Assembly: GCA_033182465.1 (NCBI GenBank)
Contig: CP137323.1
Span: 2,108,001-2,172,000 of the forward strand
Source of the DNA: Sanghuangporus weigelae
Lineage: Eukaryota > Basidiomycota > Agaricomycetes > Hymenochaetales > Hymenochaetaceae
Direction: 5' to 3'
DNA: 64,000 nucleotides
Below the pieces are notes generated by a model. That model was not told the DNA's origin. It searched no databases and saw nothing but the letters and a program-made list of their open reading frames with translations. A program made the position numbers and the translations under genes. Positions within the stretch are counted from its first letter, which is position 1. Each line of letters begins with the position of its first letter. Below are positions 47,849 through 58,408 of the stretch, piece by piece.

Positions 47849-49346
47849 GGTGAGGGTTCAGTAGATAAAAGGTCAAAAATCGCAACACTGCGGATGGCAG
47901 TCACGGTAGAGGGGTAAGGGTTTCGAAAACAGGAAGGAGAAAACAAAGCGGGGTAGAAATGTTTCTGCCGGATATCTATAATTATATCAGGATGAATGAA
48001 TGTTGCGTTAACCATGACAAACCTTCTCTTCTTCGCCAGCCGTGTCGTGAGGAAGGAAGTGGGGAGAAGAGAGAGAATCGAACCGTACAATCCGAGAATC
48101 CGGAGATCAGAAAGTTGCTAACACCGTTCAGTGGTTGGGAAGAGCAGAGACAGAAGACTGAACGGACTCCCAGCGCCGGTCGTTCTTGGGTATAAAGAAG
48201 GGAGCTAGCTTCCAACGTCCATTCTCCCGAAGCAAAGGACGCCGAGTTGAGTTATAAAGGCAAACGGTGGCAATTGAATGGGCCACAAGGTCGGTTTTAT
48301 ACAATCATTCGGCCAGGCAAGGACAGCAAGAGCAAATGAGCCAATGAGATTCCATCAGCATCACCATGAATTATCGGAACCAGATCGCTTTTGCAGACGA
48401 TGGCCCTAGATAATCAGGTAAGACGAGTACTAGTCACCGGGAAATTGCCGGGATCTCCTATACGGCAGCAGTTCCGTTAGAAACAAGCAGGAAATACCAA
48501 GGAAACATGTAAGGAATATTGCCTGCTCTTCTTTGGGTAAGCGGTTGATCGGAATCCTCTTGGTAACTGCGAGCACGCTTGTCCCTGAGTCCGATACAGC
48601 TCAGGTGATCGTCATCGACTCATACTTCAGAGATCTCTTATAGTATTATACGCACGAAGGGGAGCGTTTCTTGAATACGGTACAAATCATTCGATTTCTT
48701 CAAACTTCCAAACCTCTGCGGCTATGAGAATGACGGCCCGTTTTTTGATCCGTAGACCGCGTGAAATGTTCGCAGGAAAAATGGAATTTCAGCTAACCGA
48801 AGACCTTCACAACGGAACTTTTTCAAGTCGTCCAACCTCCCATTCATTCGTGACAAAACTCCTATTTGAAGTGAAAAAAATCCGCAATTCTGTAACATCG
48901 AGAACATGTTTAAAGGTTCTATTCGATAGCCCTGGTGAAACGTACCTCCAGCATTTTGCATGAGATGTTACAAGTCGCACTTGATTTTGAAGGGGAAAAG
49001 ACCATTTCTTTTTGACGCTGAGGCAGCAAAAGGTCATGAGTCATGACGATCGAAACGCCAGTCGAAGCGAAGATGCTCACGTAACGTTCTTCTAAATTGA
49101 ATAAAATCCAGTACTATTTCTTCCATGTTCCAGATTCAGTGAATAATTTCAACTTTCGAGAGACAGTAATCATACAAATGGTTTGAAAACGAAACGGCAA
49201 CGGGGACGAAGAGCAATCGGCTTCAAAACATGACGCGTTACATAAGAAAACAACCTGAGGAAGCTACAATATTATTACTCGTGGCATCGGATCGTACAGT
49301 AAAATTCGAAAAGGTGACGCGTATTTTGTTTGTCTTTTCTTTATGA
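47849..49346. other. Intergenic DNA between the tandem DUF6534 genes
   Basis: About 1.5 kb. The left part is upstream of copy A and the right part is the 3' flank of copy B. Small frames at 48722-48963 on both strands show no recognisable domain. Nothing is called. Confidence 0.4.
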
Positions 49347-51427
49347 TTAAGCAAATCGGACTTTGTCTTTTTCTTCATGCAAATAAGGCGATTTAATACT
49401 GCCATCTGGACTGATGTCTACTTCGCCATCATCGTGGTGGATAGTCTGTTCGACGTCAATCTGTACCTGTTTTTTATGGTCAGATCCGAGTAATCAGGAC
49501 CAAAACGAAATGTGTTGCCAGCGTACCTTGACGCTCTCCACAGTCGTCGTTGGACCGGCTGCGAAGCTATCGGCTGCAGAAGCGGGTGCATGCCCGTTAG
49601 ATCCTGAATGAGAGCGGATGTGTGGCTGCCAAGTAACGTAAGAACACGAGCTCTTCTCGACGTAAAGTTGAACGAACCATATGGTGCTTGAGAAAGCGGG
49701 GCTGTGCGTCGGGGCCCTCGACGGAGATATGGACAGCCATAGGATGGGATTCGTCCCGTTTCTTGAGTGTGTCTCTGGAATTCAGTGTCGCCAGCAACGA
49801 ATTGATATAGCCTAACAGAGTGACGCATTTAGCTATCTCCGTATAAGCACAAGGCAATGTTTACTTACATTTGGCAATAAAGAAATGAAGCGAAAGGAAA
49901 AGGAAATTGTGAGGCATCGCTGCTGCCTAGAACATGGAAGTGAGCAAGAAAGGTATGAAGCCGAATAACGTGAAAACGTACGAAAACCATGGCCAACAAG
50001 GAAGCAAAGGTCGTCAGAAGACCATTGTTAATCGTATACAACAATAATCGATGAATGACATCGTCAATACTGAGAGCAATCCGTAAGCAACAAGTAACAC
50101 GTGTCAAACTAATCCTGGCTACCTTGAATACCCGGTTCGATTGCCTTGCAAATAATAGCATAGAGCGGACGTGATAATGAGATCAATTACACTTGACAAA
50201 GCAAGACCGAAGGTGAACAGCCACTGGAAACATCCTTAATATCTGGGTTCCAAGTGTGTTATGTGTTACTCACGCGGAAGTCTCTGATGAAGATGGAAAA
50301 CCGCTTGAGATGGATCCTGGATCGCAAAGTTTAGCAGAAGCCATTTTGTCCTTCTGAATCAACGTACATTTGGACGGTCGTCGCTGTTGCGCCGATTAGA
50401 CCAGAGAAGTAAGAAATGGTGAAAGTACTCACTGAATGCAGAACCTATTCTGACAATGGCAAGGACGACCTTAAATCATACGAATGAGTTCAGAGTCCTA
50501 GGCTCAATTTCGAACAAGACAACTACGTACAATGAGTGCCGTCAGTACGACGTTATGTTTACTGACTGAACAATAAACGCAAATGAGCAAGGTGGTCATG
50601 GGTCATGAGGGGCATCACTTACGTCGCCAGACACGATTGGCAAAGAACCTGAAGCGCAGTTGAGGCGGCAACCGATTATATGCGCGTAAAGACTTACATT
50701 TGGACTGTGAATGTGATCAACCCGGTTACCGCGATGCTAGCCTTCATGTGACGACAATACTGTTAATGAGCTCACAGAATCGAAGAGTTAGAGCATCTCA
50801 CCCCAACTGTCCTAATGAACCCGCTTGTAAGTTGACGAGCATCAATGGAATTCAAGCAAACGTACCAAGTGAGGTGGTCCAATTCCGACAAGTTACCCCA
50901 GCTTAGCACCAAATAATGCCAAATTCCTTGACATATGAATACGGTATGCACAAGATCCAGTAACCTGGGCGATCAATTCATGATTACTTTGAAGTTTGAG
51001 ATGATCGTTAAGATCGACGCCACGCACCATGCGCCGAAAACCTGGGTGGCACATATCAACACATAATATTCGCTATTGCACACCTAGTACTTGAATGTCA
51101 AATCTCAGCGATGTACTCACCGTAGACTTCATCATTCGGGAATCTCGACTTCGGTATTGACGGAAGTAATAGTATGCTTGCAGCGTACCAATACCGGAGA
51201 AGCTAGTTTAGTTTGTCAAACCGATAATAACGCGATATGAATCAAGCAACCATCGATGATGCCCAGAACAATCACCGAGTCGAAGGAAATGAGTTTACGT
51301 TCAAGAGAACGAGTCGAGGGGTCAACGTCATTACAGAGGTTATGAACGCGAGCTATACGCACCCGACCGAGATGACACAACCAATGAACATCGCGCCGAA
51401 GGACAAGCGCAAGTCCACAGTCGCCAT
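49347..51427 (-). CDS. DUF6534 seven-span membrane protein, copy B
   Basis: The start ATG (51425-51427) reads MATVDLRLSFGAMFIGCVIS, then GFSGIGTLQAYYYFRQYRSR across the first intron, close to copy A. The hallmark segment SIDDVIHRLLLYTINNGLLT lies near 50030-50075, with the next span in TFASLLAMVFV. After the spans come LATLNSRDTLKKRDESHP and AVHISVEGPDAQPRF. The tail is read through two further exons (SHIRSHSGSNGHAPASAA; VQIDVEQTIHHDDGEVDI) to SPYLHEEKDKVRFA at the stop 49347-49349. The VQIDVEQ block matches VQVHVEQ in copy A, which supports this end rather than the read-through stop at 49597. Function is unknown; a tandem duplicate of copy A by position and sequence. Confidence 0.8.
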
Positions 51428-53460
51428 TGTTATTTACAATATACACGAAGGGAAACAACGAAGGAAGGCGTGCTCGTCGATGTCGATGTGGACTAAGGGG
51501 AAGAGGAAGGAGTGGCGCGGCTGTTGGAAAGAAGAGGGCTTGATTTCAATTTGAGCGAGTATGACATTTTGTACTTACGGCTAATTTAGTCGCAGTTTGT
51601 AGCAACATGGGACCATACTGTATCTGCCTCAGGAACGAAAAACGCATTTTTGCAATACATCCAATCTTTTCTCTTCCTAGCGCCGGCACGAGCGAAGTCA
51701 CCGATCCATCCGTGGCAAATACGAGAGCGAGGCCATGCCAACATCTGGTGGCGAATCAGAAGAACCAGAACGAACGGGTCGAGATTACCCCAGATCTCCT
51801 CGTGATTTCCCGTATCGAGCCGATCAGGGACTTCATTCTGACTCGCAATTCAATTCGTCCGAGACGTCCTGTCTCCACGCTATCGTCGCTTTTGAGCAGC
51901 AAGTTTTCTAAGTGAAAATTGTGTATCCTTTCGACGAGCAGAATAATAACGTCAACCGTTTTTTGAAGAGGCGAAAAACACACTGCGAGTCACGGCTTTT
52001 AGCCACAATCAGTTTCGGAGTCTATCGCGAGGATTCCGGAGGATCGGATCTATCTATGAATACTATGAAGACCTTACGTCCAAGAAGTGTGGGGTTGTAA
52101 GCGTTCATTTATTATTAGATTTATTGTTCGTGTTCGTAAAGGTCCCGTCAGGATCGTCACTCACCGCATTCTTCTCCCGCCATCCTCTCGCGCGTCCATC
52201 ACCTGTTCAAATTATCTGCTGCTCCCAAGTGCCAAGGTGCCTGCGATCCGCTTTTCTGGACACACTACCGGTGCTGACCATTGCAAAGATGACAATGTCG
52301 TTGCTATACTACATAGTCCAAGTGAGTCCGGATGGGACCTGAGATGGTGTCCGGGAACAAAGGATCTATCAAAATTTCGAAGCTCGGGAGTCTCGTGGTG
52401 ATTCCTCATCATCCTCGGTCTCATTTTGATTTATAAATCTCGGCATTTCATCATTCACATTCAGAGTATGTTGCTTATAGACGAAGGAAGAAGAGGCATT
52501 ATTCGCGGTCGTCTTCGAAGTGATAACGAGTCGACGGGTTCTTATCTAAAGCAGCCGCGGTGGAAGACCTGCCCCGATGTTGCCCCACCAGTCGGGTACC
52601 CAGAGGATTAACAACCGAGCAATGTCAATACCACAACATCAAAGCTCCTTATCCTTCGAGCCGGAAACCAGGCAATAATCCGCGAACCAATTATATGCGT
52701 CCGAACATTCCTCATTTCATTCGATTTTTTACAACTGTTGGTTAATGAGATTTCATCGCGGGGATCGTCCATGGTTGAGTAAGGAGAAGCCTGATGAACC
52801 GAAATGACCTTGAATCTCATCATCTTTTTCTTTCTTTCTTTCGGAGGTATATGACTCGGATTCCCGACGATCTATTCCCCGACCAGTTCGAAAAGAAGCC
52901 GGCAGAAAGGCCAAAACGCTGAGCACATCGAGTAAACACGAAGGGAACATCACCATCACTGTTGACCCGAACACCGAAACTGGAACAGAAGCAGTCTTGA
53001 TGAGGCGAGAAAGCAAATCTAGACGACAACAATGGATTTTCCGGTCGTGAATCGGCATGATTGCAATCTTATTCTGGTGCGAACCTAACGCTCGTAAGCG
53101 CGATGTACTTCGGAAAATTGAGCGAGGATATGCAGACATGAATTATCCCGGATAGTCAGTGTCGTACGATTCAGAAGAGACCGAAAGTAAAGAAAGCCCG
53201 GGAGAACAGATGCGACTAAGATTCTACGATCTTTGCTATTCTTACAGCTCAAAGATGAGAAGAGAGGACCGTCTGGGCACGATATACTTGGATCAACTTG
53301 CATGTCTACTGATAGAACTGATCTCCATACATCGTTACCCAAGGCTCGGCTTTCAGACGAGACGCGATTCGTAATTCAAGTTACACAATACACTCTTCTT
53401 CGTCCGGCTAAGATCATTCGCCTGCGGTCTGATACCATCTCAGATGTCCACAATTAACGT
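51428..53460. other. Unresolved region with protein-like frames on the plus strand
   Basis: No known family is recognised. Two plus-strand stretches read like hydrophilic protein: about 51681-51914 (RSIRGKYESEAMPTSGGESE and on, ending AIVAFEQQVF) and about 52843-53050 (EVYDSDSRRSIPRPVRKEAG, EGNITITVDPNTETGTEA, ending RQQWIFRS). Between them, near 52240-52330, DTLPVLTIAKMTMSLLYYIVQ is followed by a good donor. They may be exons of one or two genes or remains of a lost gene. Start, order and splice sites could not be fixed, so no CDS is called. Confidence 0.3.
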
Positions 53461-54966
53461 CGAAAGACATTAGTTATTTACCGTAAAGTAAGGACTGACA
53501 AAGGAACCTGCACGGTTTGAGATCCGTATCTATTTCAGTCTCAATATCTTTGTTATCGTGAAGTCCTTCTATACGGGGTTCCATTCGGAAAGTTTCAAAT
53601 AAGAGCTGAGCGGACAGAAGCATGAGCGAACAGAACAGCGGAGGACGGCGTAAAGCGGGCAAGAAGATGAATGACTTTGCCAAACATTGAGTACGTTTTC
53701 AAATTGTCGAACATATTCACGAGATCACACGTACAAAACCACTATAGCGATCTGACTTCCGCATCGATTTTATCCTACACCACCTCATTCAACATCTTGT
53801 CACTATTGTCAGCATGAGCCATTCGCATCAGAACTTTTCTATTCTCGGTGTCTTTCGGGAGTCATGCATGTAAGGCTAGCGGAAGTTCTTTTTCTCAGAT
53901 TATCTAGTAGGCGCATCCAAAGGAATAAGGGGTTGAAGGTGAGAATATAAAGTCGTGACGTCCCTCCCCCACTTCTGTCGGAGAGCGGAAGAGCTTCTTC
54001 TGTGAGACTTGTACATGTGGTCTACTCAATCAGCTATATCATCCTTGCATCGGAATGTCAGGATTGTGGAATGCCGACAAGATTGGACGACCTATCGGTA
54101 GGGTGAAGTCGTGAATGCTGCTGATATGTTGGGAGAAAGTATGGTAATTGGATAGGAGTATAAACCAAGTCAGAATCCGGTGTCAAAGCGACGGGAATTT
54201 CACACGTGCAGCGCCAGATTGAGGGGAAGCCCTTCTAATACGTTTGTTTCTACGTTTTTGATGAAATGCAGTGTTTACATAGACGAGGTAGGAGTCCAGA
54301 ATTACTCTTTCAGACCTCCTGCCTCAGATCTAGTGTTCCGACCGTATGCGTATAATACGTATACGGCTGTATCGTATAAGAGAAAAGAAGAAAATATACG
54401 GCCGTATCCGTATACGATACGGTCGGAACCCTACGAGTCAGATCTGCAATCCATGAAGGTATACTTCAATGTGACTATTTGGCACGAAAGTTCGGCACCC
54501 TGGCAAGTCGCAAACCGTTATGAAAGAGGAGATGCGCCGGAGAAGTCCCGTGCTCTGGAGTCTCCCGGTTCGGATCATTGATCGCTGATCCAGAGAGGTT
54601 CCGCCAGATCAAATGTTGCTTTATCCAATTCAATTCACTGATAAACAAAGGGGGGACTATATTTATTTAATGACAGACTGACAACAACGACAAAGTACAA
54701 TCCGTGTGGGGAAGAGGGATAGTCAGACTACGTGGATGGTGGGACCGGATGGACCTGCGCCTGCAACACTGCTCTTTGCGTAGTTGTCGAAATTTCAATT
54801 ACCTGAAATGAGGAAGCAGCTGGGGTCAAAAAAATTCGTCGATGACTTTACAAGGCGCTAAAACACACACTTTCAACACTTTCTAAAATCGTTATCGTGA
54901 TGGTAGATACGGATGGATTTAGGAGCAGATCTGAAGAGGCGGAAAAGATCAATAATGCTTCTCATA
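53461..54966. other. Gene-poor DNA
   Basis: No gene is recognised, apart from the palindrome listed at 54325-54446. A plus-strand frame at 54180-54581 runs through that palindrome and is therefore not taken as a gene. Confidence 0.4.
54325..54446. repeat. Imperfect inverted repeat (fold-back), about 120 bp
   Basis: The left arm starts CAGATCTAGTGTTCCGACCG (54325-54344) and the right arm ends GAGTCAGATCTG (54435-54446), with GATACGGTCGGAAC before it. Each arm is about 50 nt, rich in alternating CGTATACG strings, with a purine-rich centre (AGAGAAAAGAAGAAAA). It could be a tiny fold-back element or a DNA hairpin. No clear target duplication was found. Confidence 0.7.
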
Positions 54967-55341
54967 TCAAATAGGACAGGCTGCGCCGAGGCTCACCCCA
55001 GCCCCAATAAGGCTTTCCAATTCCGCTGGCAACACTCCGGGCGCGGCCAACTCACAAGTCCCAGTCGTGCATGTCGTGTTAAATACCAGAAGGGGATCAT
55101 CCAATGCAGTAATGATATCTATTAGAGTTTCAGTACAAATTATATAAGGGGACATATGCAATTTAAGAATTGGAAGTTTACGGTGACAGAGATAGTACAT
55201 ACCATGGACCACGTGGGCAATATTGCTAGCAGCTCCCGTAAGACAAACCTGTATACCCTCGGTCTGACGTTCTTGAATGGTGATTGCTGAGACGAATGAC
55301 GCAAGTATACTAGCAGTGAAGACCTTGGTGAAAAGTTTCAT
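54967..55341 (-). CDS. Small secreted cysteine-containing protein
   Basis: Two exons (55341-55203 and 55118-54967) sum to 97 codons, 96 residues. It starts with a good signal peptide, MKLFTKVFTASILASFVSAI. The mature part has IQVCLTGAASN, then after the intron ALDDPLLVFNTTCTTGTCEL, LLPAELESL-like text (VLPAELESLIGAG) and the end SLGAACPI. It has four cysteines, which could form two disulphides, and no transmembrane anchor. I do not recognise a named family; small secreted proteins of this style are common in agaricomycetes. Its CTTGTC motif resembles CSTGSC of the gene at 45077-45467, but the intron position and C-terminus differ, so common origin is doubtful. Confidence 0.65.
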   Translation of the reverse strand: MKLFTKVFTASILASFVSAITIQERQTEGIQVCLTGAASNIAHVVHGMYYLCHRKLPILKLHMSPYIICTETLIDIITALDDPLLVFNTTCTTGTCELAAPGVLPAELESLIGAGVSLGAACPI

Positions 55342-56530
55342 CGTCGCTTGAGTATGCGAGGCACGGATGCGAAAGTTATGTCTGGATTGGAGAGTTGGTA
55401 TGCTGCTAAAGACCTCTGGTGGACTGAGCTTCTTCGTTGAACCTTGCCTGATTTTATACCCTTCTGAATATCAATTCTCGAGGTAATATTGAAAATTTCC
55501 GAGCGCGTTCTATTCGCGAATATTTGTGGCTTCAGGTCATGCACTTTCCAACTATGACAGCGAGCGCTACTCAAATTTCTACAGTACCTTGGATCTCCTT
55601 CCTGCAAATAGTGGTCGACTTGAAGAAGTTTGACGGCATTGAACAGTATGTTCTTACTTTAGTAAATCTGCATGCATAGAATCCTTGTCATTCCATAGTC
55701 CGATCAAGTATCCAGATAAAATCATTCCTCCGAGCCTTCTTTGGTGCACTTTATGACATTCGCGGATCCTCGTAGCCCGCCTTGCAAGGCTACCACCTTG
55801 GCGTCGCGGGAACAGTATTACTAGTAATGGTCTATTCAGTAGATTGATCCGCGATCAAGATTTTTTTTTCACCATCACAGTTATAACGAAAGACATGAAA
55901 TGCAAGTCTTCTAGGCTGGTCACTAAGACAGGAGAAGATGGTCAGATGAAATGGACGGTCCTTATGAAAGCTCGAGCGATGTTTCAGATACACGTTCTTT
56001 TGCTACAGGGTTGTGTGCTGCATGAATGGACTAAATAATGTTGACACCAACGTTCTTGACCAGACATGAAACCGTTGCCGATTCTGAATATCGGATAAAA
56101 GTCAAGGAGCGAGTTAGTCAAGATCAGGGAGAAGCAGGTAAGGTTTCGATTAATGAGTGGCTATCAGGTCTGCCCCTTGCCAAATTACAAGCAGGTCTGA
56201 ATTTGCAAAAGACGGGAGCAGGACAGCACGCTGAACTTGAACTCCTGATCGCAGAGCGTTGAAATAGGTAAATATCAAAGCAATGAAGTCAATCAAACGT
56301 GAACAGGGAAAAAGATGAAGACCTACCTACAGTGTTGCTCTGCTTGTTGAGGTCGACCATACTGCGTGTAGTTCCAAGGAGAAATGCTCATAGAAAGATT
56401 GTCGTGAATTGCGAACGAAGAATCACGATCACGGAAGGTTCCGGATGACGTGATGCACTGTCACAGTAACTAGCTTCTAAGTACATGTATATAGCATTGA
56501 CATCCATCTTGCTCATCCAGCTTGTTACCA
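55342..56530. other. Intergenic DNA left of HUB1
   Basis: Two plus-strand frames (55844-56038 and 56038-56262, the latter with INEWLSGLPLAKLQAGLNL) have no recognisable domain or splice partners. Nothing is called in this 1.2 kb. Confidence 0.35.
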
Positions 56531-56943
56531 ATGCCGCTCATCGAGGTTCGTGTGCCGCGCCATAAAAGATGTCATGTGTTCCAACTTACCATTAATTTCA
56601 ATCAGGTGATTGCGAATGATCGATTAGGGCGTAAAGGCTCGTCAACATCTGTGATTCAATCGAATTTCTAACTCAGAGACATCCATATCTCTACAGTGCG
56701 TGTCAAGTGCAGCCCCGATGATACCGTGGGAGACCTGAAGAAACTCATTGCTGCACAAACGGGTACGGATGCTTCAAAGATCCAACTGAAGAAATGGTAC
56801 GCCACGAGTTCCGCGTCCCTCTTCCCATAACTGTCACTCATGCCTTCTTGCACATATGATTGTTTAGGTACACGACGTACAAAGATCACATTACGCTCGC
56901 AGATTATGAGATTCACGATGGAATGAGTCTGGAGATGTACTAG
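56531..56943 (+). CDS. HUB1: Hub1/UBL5 ubiquitin-like splicing modifier
   Basis: Four exons (56531-56545, 56606-56636, 56697-56796, 56868-56943) sum to 222 nt, 73 residues, the usual size of Hub1. The protein reads [20 protein letters not shown] then [39 protein letters not shown] and [11 protein letters not shown]. It is a ubiquitin-fold protein that is not conjugated but binds HIND motifs of Snu66 (and Prp38 in some species) in the tri-snRNP and helps the use of unusual 5' splice sites. Intron 2 (56637-56696) must start with GC: the only frame-keeping donor is AAAG followed by GCTCGT. The protein ends in a single Tyr, whereas most members end in Tyr-Tyr and one more residue. Confidence 0.94.
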
Positions 56944-58408
56944 GACACTTCACACCGTCCGATGCTTATACATCTCTGAGATTTCGTCCTGAGCCATTAT
57001 CATGGTGTATCAAGCTGATGTACAATACTATATCACGCGACGAAGCTGGTTTGATAAGAGGACAACTTGCTCTAGAGTGACTAGTTATCTATGTGAGTGA
57101 GCCGCAGAGGAAAGGTCAAGGGGCGATTGGAAACTTACGAGTACCGATGCTGGCCGGAGGGTTCATTTGCCGGTGCGGGTCTATTGGCGGGCAGCTGTCT
57201 TAATTCATCCAACAGAAACACGGTAGTATTACAGCGCAATAGCGATACAATAATTCACGTGTAGGCAACTGAACATAGAAAGTTCGAGTGCTCGATGAAG
57301 ACTGTGCCGTAGCCAACAGCACGAGTTTGGGAGCCCTGGACATCATCGCAGTTTGTCTCCGGAAGTTCTCTTTGATTGTTGCTGCCGCTGCTCAGCAAGC
57401 GATAGCACCCCTTGCTTCATGAAGAGGCTCCAAAACCGAATCGAAAACATAGATGCATTCCGTCTGTTTATTTGACTTCCCTTCTGCAAGTTCTGAGATT
57501 ATTTGTCGCTTCTCATATGTCCGCATCTGTCCGTACCAAGTCGGCCCACCATCTAGAATTAGAAAGCGTTCTGCCTGCCATTGCGCAGCATAGGGCTCTC
57601 AATCATGATGCAAAGCCTGTTTCTCCTATTCACGGGAATGGTGTCTCATCATTGGTATACTTCAGGGCTGTGCGATAACAGGGATCACGGTGTAGGTAGC
57701 AAGCTCACGATTCGAGCGATGATTAATCATGGTGTGATAATTTTTCTTGCGATATATCACGCGTAAGGTATCTTGATACTCCCCAGCCAAATTCTCTCGA
57801 TTCACGATGTATGACGAGCACTATCGTTCACAGAGGCAAAAAAGGCACAAGAAGTGATTGGAAAATCTGAAATCTGGCGAAAGTCGACAATTTCAGCGTT
57901 GCACGTGAGCGTGGAAACATGCTTATTTGGTTCAAACCACCGTCACTGCCTTCCGCGTCGCGTCGCAACACCCTTTTCTTTCGCCAGCATCCAGACGTCA
58001 CTTCGCACTTCGGGAAGACAACGGAGTAGACAAGGTATGCATCGTACAACGCCTTTGTCAGCAGTTCTGATTGGATATTCAAGCAAGCAGTTGAACATCC
58101 CTACATCGTCGGTGGCAGGCCCTGCTCCTCTCCTCGATCCTACGCTTGGTACTCTTGAAGCGTTTTTTTCTGATTTCTGAGCGAAGGCCTTTCAGGAGGA
58201 ATCTAGGAGGGGCTGATTCTTCTGTCTTTGTCGGTCCTTTAGCTCCTTGCCACTATAGCTTGGTCCTTGACCTTCTCTTCCGATATTTCTCGTTTAGGAA
58301 TAACATCTGTGCGCAAGACTAGTGAGTCGGCCCGCTTCTGCTCAGATGCTATGCATTCATCACGCTTAAAGAACGCATTTCGTGTGCATAGATTTCTTCA
58401 GGGTTCTC
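56944..58408. other. Intergenic DNA between HUB1 and the F-box gene
   Basis: About 1.5 kb. A minus-strand ATG near 57338-57343 opens a short frame (MMSRAPKLVLLATAQSSSST) that looks like a presequence, but no continuing exon could be found. Other frames have no support. No gene is called. Confidence 0.35.

Noticed and set aside
49597-49857. Read-through C-terminus of DUF6534 copy B ending at 49597
   Set aside because: Splicing on to 49347 gives a tail block (VQIDVEQ) that matches copy A, which is better supported.
54180-54581. 133-codon plus-strand frame
   Set aside because: It runs through the imperfect palindrome, has no recognisable domain and shows no splice or neighbour support.
57080-57343. 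Possible small mitochondrial protein on the minus strand
   Set aside because: Only a presequence-like start could be read; every tried splice led quickly to a stop.
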